64,000 bases of DNA from NCBI RefSeq assembly GCF_002575655.3, contig NC_053039.3:215655622-215719621 (forward strand), given 5' to 3'. Positions 58,601 to 64,000 of the stretch are shown here, piece by piece (within the stretch, counting starts at the first letter, position 1; each line of letters starts with the position of its first letter). The notes under the pieces were generated by a model. The model saw nothing but the letters and a program-made list of their open reading frames with translations, did not search any database and had not been told where the DNA came from. The translations under genes and the position numbers were made by a program. Origin of the DNA: Aegilops tauschii subsp. strangulata. Its lineage: Eukaryota; Streptophyta; Magnoliopsida; Poales; Poaceae.

Positions 58601-59904
58601 GCATTCTACCAACATACCACAGAGTTAAACAACTGTTTAGTTGGAGAGGGATGAGAACAGATGTGGAAAATTTCGTCAAGCAATGTGGTGTATGTCAGCA
58701 AGCAAAACATGAGTTGTGCAACTCACCAGGTCTGTTACAACCACTACCCATTCCTGACAGTCCTTGGCAGGCCATCAGTATGGATTTCATCGAAGGATTG
58801 CCAAAGTCAGAAGGATATTCAGCAATTCTGGTAGTAGTAGATCGTTTCACAAAGGTCAGCCACTTCTTACCATTGAAACATCCTTTCACAGCAGCCTCTG
58901 TTGCAAAGATATTTCTCAACAACATTGTGAAACTGCATGGACTACCCCTGGCAATTGTTTCAGACAGACATAAGATTTTCACTAGCTCCTTTTGGAAAGA
59001 ATTGTTCAGGATATGGGGCACTGAATTGCAAATGAGCACGGCTTACCACCCCCAGACTGATGGCCAAACAGAACGGGTCAATCAGTGTTTGGAAATGTAC
59101 CTGAGGTGTGTTGTACATGAATTCCCAACCAAATGGGTATCCTGGCTGCCCCAAGCAGAGTTTTGGTATAACTCCACCTATCATTCATCACTGGGATGTA
59201 CTCCATACAAGGCTCTTTATGGTTATACACCCAATATGGGCCAGCTTCTGGGACACACACCTTCGAGTCACCCAGATGTCAGTGAATGGTTGTCCACACA
59301 CACTCAACATATAGGAGCTCTGAAAGATCACTTAGCACGGGCCCAGTGCAAGTATAAACACTTTGCTGACAGAAAACGATCTGACAGAGTGTTTACACAA
59401 GGAGAAATGGTGTATTTGCGATTGCAACCTTATGCTCAGTCCACAGTGGTCAATCGTCCTTGCAGAAAATTAGCTCTGAAGTATTTTGGACCTTACAAGA
59501 TATTAGACAAGGTGGGCAATGCTGCATACAGGCTGGAGCTGCCCAGAGGAAGCCAGGTACATCCGGTTTTCCATGTATCTCAGCTCAAGAGTCATGTGCC
59601 AGACCACACTCCGGTGTTCACCACTCTGCCAGTTCCGATCGATCTATCTGTCCCTGGGGTTGTACCTGAAGAAATCCTGGATCGGCGTCTGGTCAAGAAA
59701 GGGAACGCATCCCACCTTCAAATCTTGGTCAAGTGGTCGAAAATTCCCGCGGCCTCAGCTACTTGGGAGGATTACGAGGTAATCAAAGAGCATTTTCCGG
59801 CAGCACCAGCGTGGGGACACGCTGGATCTTCAGGGGCGGGAACTGTAAGTGCAGAGGAGACCACAACACACGCGATCAAGGCGACCAAGGCGCGAGAAGT
59901 TTGA
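55690..59904 (+). CDS. Gypsy gag-pol polyprotein with chromodomain, 1404 aa
   Basis: Uninterrupted frame. In order: gag core (residues ~5-150); CCHC knuckle CYKCGEKFVPGHVC (~204); aspartic protease ILVDSGSTHTF (~287); reverse transcriptase (~490-690) with FCVDYRKLNAIT and active site FMDD (~627); RNase H (~770-880) with METDACNTGVGAVLS; integrase with an HHCC finger (~961-1003) and catalytic Asp in MDFIEG (~1031), Asp in VSDR (~1090) and Glu in TER (~1127). A GPY/F-type module (~1266) and a chromodomain (~1322-1370, ILVKWSKIPAASATWEDYEV) follow. The last 20 codons and the TGA lie inside the 3' LTR. The protein would copy and integrate the element; the chromodomain steers it to chromatin marks in this clade. 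The start used here may be internal to the original gag. Confidence 0.92.
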   Translation: MDPKMDFPRFDGTEVRIWLDKCEAFFRLYHIPDSFRVTSASLYLSENAARWYQAFKQSGEFHTWEQFRQAILLEFDVDVYRQKMKELMLLKQVDTVEEYKQQFLQLVYTVKLYEPTISDTFLVTRFVLGLKEELRSAVELQIPGTVQLAALYASVQEGLLLQQKTHKTSAPKTAYTKSDSRSGLAAGELWKAKQLKEYRRANGLCYKCGEKFVPGHVCNQNAAGGAQLKAAEVLTTQEIISDTVLDALVAGAQAECATISVNALSGAQNPKTIQLRALVQNKVVLILVDSGSTHTFVDKAFLEKISVTAEPLVTPLQVKVANGSVISCTEKVSQLTWWMQGHSFSNSMQVLPLGGHDIILGMDWLEQWGVMQCHWTDKWIQFQYQGKEVRLQGVLPVQQENIEEISADQLLKWEKGNEVWATALLNRIVMAPVTEIPQEVKQVLDKNKQVFQEPTTLPPHRAFDHKINLVPDAAPVNCRPYRYSPLQKDEIEKQVREMLDTGLITPNISPFAAPVLLVKNKDGTWRFCVDYRKLNAITVKNKFPMPVIDEILDELGGAKWFSKLDLRAGYHQIRMKEEDEYKTSFKTHHGQFQFRVMPFGLATAPGTFQCVMNFAFAGANRKYVLVFMDDILVFSGTLEEHIEHLQSVFDILKENQLFVKESKCAFAQQSLEYLGHIISDKGVSTDPAKTEAMLQWPVPTSVTELRGFLGLTGYYRKFVRNYGLLAKPLTALLKKQAFVWSKAAQQAFELLKQAMVSTPVLALPNFDKTFTMETDACNTGVGAVLSQEGHPVAYYSKALGIQNQKKSIYEKEFLAIMLAIDRWRSYLSRAPFVIKTDHQGQCHLGDQNLTSDLQRKAMTKLVGLQFSIQYKKGVENTAADALSRVAHLFVVQSVSTSKPVWVQEVLNSYFVDPEALAMLQKLAVDSTACPGFQLQEGLLKQDSKIWIGANEGLKTKLIQAFHSTPVGGHSGILPTYHRVKQLFSWRGMRTDVENFVKQCGVCQQAKHELCNSPGLLQPLPIPDSPWQAISMDFIEGLPKSEGYSAILVVVDRFTKVSHFLPLKHPFTAASVAKIFLNNIVKLHGLPLAIVSDRHKIFTSSFWKELFRIWGTELQMSTAYHPQTDGQTERVNQCLEMYLRCVVHEFPTKWVSWLPQAEFWYNSTYHSSLGCTPYKALYGYTPNMGQLLGHTPSSHPDVSEWLSTHTQHIGALKDHLARAQCKYKHFADRKRSDRVFTQGEMVYLRLQPYAQSTVVNRPCRKLALKYFGPYKILDKVGNAAYRLELPRGSQVHPVFHVSQLKSHVPDHTPVFTTLPVPIDLSVPGVVPEEILDRRLVKKGNASHLQILVKWSKIPAASATWEDYEVIKEHFPAAPAWGHAGSSGAGTVSAEETTTHAIKATKAREV

Positions 59905-60164
59905 ATAGGTGTTGGGCCGTTCAGTAGGTGTTGGGTGTGGGCCGTGGGGCCGGAGTTGGGTTGTAACTCGCGGTATATAAGCGAGAAAGTGAAATGCTGT
60001 GAGATAGGAAATTGAAAATTGAGCTCATTCTATCCTCTCATTCTGGCTTATCCCCCTCCACACGCTATCTCCTCTCTCGCTTCCCTTACCTCTGATTCCT
60101 CTCCGTCTCTTACCTCTGCTCCGGCTAGCCGTCGATCAACCCCTGAACTCCGAAGGGTGTGACA
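59844..60164 (+). repeat. Reina-type 3' LTR
   Basis: Partner of 54760-55080, with five substitutions. It contains the polyprotein stop codon at 59902-59904. Confidence 0.92.
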
Positions 60165-61392
60165 CCGATGCGAGCGGAAGCTGCTTCCATGGACGCGAAT
60201 CTACATACTCTTCTCCCCCGACAACCGGAACGGTGAGCTGCAACCATGGACAGCAGGAGATTCGATGTTAAGGGTAGCTGCAACCGGTGTTCATGGGAGC
60301 TGCGACCCAGGCGCGAGCTGCAACCATGGATGGTGGGGAGCTGCAACCGGCATCCGGAGGAGCTACAACCGGTGTTCGGGGGAGCTGCAAACGGTGAACG
60401 GCGTCATGCTGTGGGCTAGGACGGCGATGCAACCATAGAAACAGTGAGTTCTTTTTTTGCTACCACCGGCAAGATGAGGTGTTACCACGGGGCAAGGCTA
60501 GGTCCTGGTATGACGGTGGCAAGGGGGAGATGCTGCAGAACGGCGCATTTTTTGACTGTTCTTTTTTCTCGGTAACTATGTCATTTTTTTTGAGCTGGAA
60601 CCATATCATATTTTGGTTGGAATCATGTAAAAATTTTGCTGAAAGCATACCAATGTTTTTGCTAGGAACATGTCATTTTGCTGGAACTATGTCATTTTTT
60701 TGCTGGAACCATGTTTTTGCTGGCAACGGCACAAGCCAGGCGAGGACGAGATGTCAGCGATGGTGCGACGGCAGCGCGTGAGATGGATGCGGCGAGCGAC
60801 TGGAGGTGGGTCGACGTGCTACTGGGGGGAGGGGAGGGGCATGTGCACGCGCAGGAGGATGATGAGTAAGAGGAGCGCAGCGGGGGAAGAAGATGACCCG
60901 AAGGATAAGAATCAAGTGGCTGAGAGGGGGCCAATCCGACGGCTAATGCACGACCGGCCGAAACTTTGGGCCGGCGCGCCAGCGCCTAGTACCGCCCTTT
61001 ATGTTTCTGACAGAGGCACGGCACTACAGGTAAATGGGCCGTGTCATGGCGGCCCGCGTGCCTCTTCCAGGCCCAGGCATGGCACTACTGTAAATGGGTC
61101 GGCCCGCAGGTTTAGCCCGTGTGGCAGGATGCTTGTAGGCCTTATAGGCTGGTTTTCGGCCATTTTTATCTGTTGGACTGTCTTTGGGAACATATATATG
61201 TAAGTCAAAAATAAATATAAAAAGACACAGGTCGTGTCGTGCGAGTGGCCAGCCTCGCGGCCCATGCGGGCCATGTGCCAGGCCAGGCCAGGCACGCGTG
61301 TTAACAGGCTGGCCCGCGGCCTAGGTGGCCTGGTGCTTTTGTTAATGGGGAGGCGAGAATAAAAAATAAATGAAATAGACCGTCCACTCTGT
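60165..61392. repeat. Irregular repeats between the gypsy element and the LINE
   Basis: The 60230-60400 part repeats GAGCTGCAACC-type motifs about seven times. The 60580-60720 part repeats TTTTGCTGGAACCATGT-type motifs about six times. A GGCCCG-rich patch occupies 60950-61330. This may be the inside or end of an unclassified DNA transposon. I could not find paired termini. Short frames here have no recognised domain. Confidence 0.4.
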
Positions 61393-64000
61393 GTGGACAC
61401 GGAATACTTTACTCATGTTGAAGGCAGTAGTAGAAACACTAGGCGTTTTGAAGCGCGCTGGTTACGGGAACATGAGTTCTCAAATATAGTGCAAGAGGCA
61501 TGGAACTTGGCGGGGTCCAACCCAGCCCTTGCTACTGTCCAGGAGAAGTTAAACAATATGCATAATTCTTTCCATGACTGGGACCAGAGAGTTCTTAAGA
61601 AACCAAAGAAAAGGCTTAGGAAGGCACAGAAAGATCTCGAGAAAATCATGTCGGACCAATCAATGATGATTCAGAAGAGAAAAGAAAGGAGTTATCCGAG
61701 CTAATTGAATATTTACTTGAACTAGAGGAAATACACTACATGCAGCGATCTAGAGCGGGATGGCTGAAGAGTGGTGATCGTAATACGAGATTTTTTTCAG
61801 GCCTATGCAAATGCTAGACGAAAGAGAAACCTTATTAAGAGGCTTAAAGATGGCAATGGCAATGAGATGGAAGGTACAGATGCTCTTAAACCGCATATTC
61901 GAAATTATTTTAATAACTTGTTCACGTCTGAGGTGAACCATGTTGATCCATCTATTATCCATAAAGTTCAACGTAAGGTGACTGAACAAATGAATGAGAT
62001 GTTGATGGCCCCTTATACTCATGATGATGTGCGTAAGGCCGTTTTTAGTATTGGTGATCTTAAAGCACCTGGGCCTGATGGTTTACATGCTATTTTCTTC
62101 AAGAAATTTTGGCATATAATTGGAGAGGACATATCCCAGGAGGTTCTTTTTGTCATAAACTCAAGACAAATTCCTGCAGAGTGGAATGATACGTGCATAG
62201 TTCTTATTCCCAAAACTGATTCTCCTGAGTTAATTACACAATACAGACCCATAAGTTTGTGTAATGTACTGTACAAAATAATCTCTAAGATGTTGGCGGC
62301 CAGACTAAAGGGAATATTGCCGGAAATTATCTCTCCCACTCAGAGTGCCTTTGTCCCTGGGAGACTAATCACAGATAATGTTCTTATTGCATACGAGTGT
62401 GTCCATAAAATAAAGAATAAGAGATCAGGGCAGTCAGGACTATGTGCTGTGAAGCTGGATATGCACAAAGCTTATGACCGTGTGGAGTGGGTTTTCTTGA
62501 GAAGCATGATGGAAAAACTTGGATTTCAGGACCTCTGGATTGAAATGATTATGTCCTGTGTTTCATCAGTGAGGTATAAAGTAAGATTCAACTCTCAAGA
62601 AACTGATATTTTTACCCCTTCTAGGGGAATTAGACAGGGGGACCCTCTCTCCCCATATTTATTCCTCATTTGTGCAGAAGGATTATCTAGTATGTTACAG
62701 TATGAAGAAGAAGTTGGTGGCATAGAGGGAATTAGAGTGTGCAGGAATGCACCATCAGTATCACACCTTTTATTTGCTGATGATTCTCTAATTCTCATGA
62801 GAGCAGATGTGTTAAATGCAACTTCCTTACAGCAAGTATTGGATACCTATTGTGCAAGTTCAGGGCAAATGGTGAGTCTGGCTAAATCAAGTATATTTTT
62901 CAGTCCTAATACTAGTGTGGTGTCTAAGGCAGAAATTAGCCAAATTCTTCATATAGACACCGAAGCTCTTTTCAGATAAATATCTTGGGCTACCAGCTAT
63001 AGTTGGTGCAGATAAGAGTGATTGTTTTAGGCATTTTGTTGAAAGAATTAAGGATAGATTACTAGGATGGATGGAAAAACAATTGTCAGTTGGGGGCAAA
63101 GAAATTTTGTTAAAGGCGGTGGCACAAGCTATCCCTGTTTTTGCTATGTCTGTTTTCAGTTTGCCCAAGGGGATATGCAAAGAAATTACAGATATTATTG
63201 CCCAGTTTGGGTGGGGTGATGATGAAGATCATAGGAGAATGCACTGGATGGCATGGTGGAAGCTCTGTATTCCAAAAAGTGAAGGAGGTATGGGCTTTAG
63301 AGACCTATATTCTTTTAATCTAGCTATGTTGGCTAAACAGTGCTGGAGACTCGTCACTGATCCAGATTCTTTGGTGGCGAGAGTTTTAAAAGCTAAATAT
63401 TATCCTAATGGAAGCATTCTTACTGCTACTCCAAAAAATGGGTCATCCTTTACTTGGCAAAGTATCCTTAAGGGACTGGAAACTTTTAAGAAAGGGTATA
63501 TTTGGAGAATTGGGACTGGGGAAGAAGTGAATATATGGAAGAATCCTTAGATCCCAGCTAGTTCTGATTTGAAGGTTATCACTCCTCGGGGCCAAACAGT
63601 GTTGACACGGGTGTGTGAGTTAATTGATCCTATGACGGGCACTTGGGATGAGGACTTACTACAACATATTTTCTATCCTGTAGATGTCCGCAGAATACTA
63701 CAGATTCCTATGAATCTCCACACCTTTGATGATTTTATTGCGTGGCAACCAAGCCGGACTGGTATTTTCTCTGTTCGCACAGCTTACCATTTACAATGGA
63801 TGCATACTTTTCGAGCACATGCAACTAGGATGGAGACCCCTGGTGGATCCACACCTCTGGCAGTCTGGAGTACACTTTGGAAACTCCCAGTTCCACGTAA
63901 AGTTCAAGTGTTTGGATGGAGGTTGTTACGAGGAATCATCCCGCTGCGAGCTATCCTCACTAATAGGCATGTCGGGTCTAATGGAGCCTGCCCAATCTGC
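61393..64000 (+). pseudogene. 5'-truncated LINE, reverse transcriptase to zinc-binding domain, runs off the window
   Basis: 61393-61704 encodes the basic helical linker before RT (RRFEARWLREHEFSNIVQEA). RT proper is in 61771-62979: DLKAPGPDGLHAIFFKKFW, YRPISLCNVLYKIISKMLA, SAFVPGRLITDNVLIAYE, LDMHKAYDRVEW, RGIRQGDPLSPYLFLICAEG and the active-site FADDS. A frame change near 62975 leads to KYLGLPAIVG and the block to 63550. A TAG at 63548-63550 then interrupts. Sequence resembling the plant RT zinc-binding domain (FGWRLLRGIIPL, then CPIC) continues to the window edge. A seventh T in a T-run at 61791-61797 shifts the frame before RT. No endonuclease domain is visible upstream, which fits 5' truncation. 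Confidence 0.85.

Larger units (their letters stand above)
54760..60164 (+). mobile_element. Reina-type gypsy (chromovirus clade) element, 5405 bp, nearly intact
   Basis: Two 321 bp LTRs (54760-55080, 59844-60164) differ at only five positions by my alignment. The primer-binding site TGGTATCAGAGC is at 55083-55094 and the purine tract AGGGGCGGGAAC at 59832-59843. Flanking 5-mers TCGAT (54755-54759) and CCGAT (60165-60169) differ at one base. The compact size, short LTRs, single polyprotein and terminal chromodomain indicate the Reina group. It inserted about 320 bp beyond the WD40 TATA region and is transcribed away from that gene. Confidence 0.9.

Noticed and set aside
1..64000. CRISPR arrays, bacterial operons, tRNA or rRNA genes
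   Set aside because: None seen. The regular repeats are transposon subterminal or minisatellite arrays, and tRNA similarity is limited to primer-binding sites.

Overview
This window looks like Triticeae (wheat, barley or Aegilops type) nuclear DNA. The evidence is deep nesting of grass transposons: copia LTRs resembling Angela/BARE, a gypsy LTR resembling Fatima, CACTA elements with GGGCC-rich or GCGCC-rich subterminal repeats, and Stowaway and Tourist MITEs. Only one host gene is clearly complete. Family names are from memory and were not searched.

Layout. 1-5400: intergenic DNA with small segmental duplications, short MITEs, a minus-strand unrecognised reading frame broken by one TAG (2088-2591), and a RING fragment joined to a retroposon tail (4836-5053). 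5517-7515: four tandem copies of a ~450 bp unit, one split by a Stowaway MITE. 8190-15110: a degenerate multi-exon coiled-coil gene followed by the right terminus of a CACTA element. 15111-20807: part of a gypsy element with gag on the minus strand and a second, opposed reading frame on the plus strand; the CACTA end abuts that second frame. 20808-43385: remains of another minus-strand gypsy element, interrupted by a copia element (21494-30037) and by a complete 12.1 kb CACTA element (31016-43159, TSD GCG).

The large CACTA carries a broken TNP2-like transposase, a captured exon of an ABI1-like (SCAR/WAVE) gene, a broken second gene with an En/Spm-type domain and an Ulp1-like domain, and an intact 84-residue reading frame. 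That small frame combines an RNase H1-type hybrid-binding domain with a C-terminal membrane segment and is the most unusual item here. Removing the CACTA and one TSD copy rejoins the gypsy reading frame.

44756-54284 (minus) holds an 11-exon WD40 gene of the WDR20/creC type. All junctions are in phase and give 567 residues; one intron has a GC donor. Its introns host a Helitron (with a captured exon and a nested Harbinger-type element), a Stowaway and two abutting Tourist MITEs. A nearly intact Reina-type chromovirus-clade gypsy element (54760-60164) sits just upstream of its promoter, and a 5'-truncated LINE runs off the right edge.

Insertion order that the sequence supports: the gypsy at 20808-43385 is older than the copia and the large CACTA inside it; the Helitron is older than the Harbinger-type element inside it; the Reina LTRs differ at 5 of 321 sites, so that insertion is recent.
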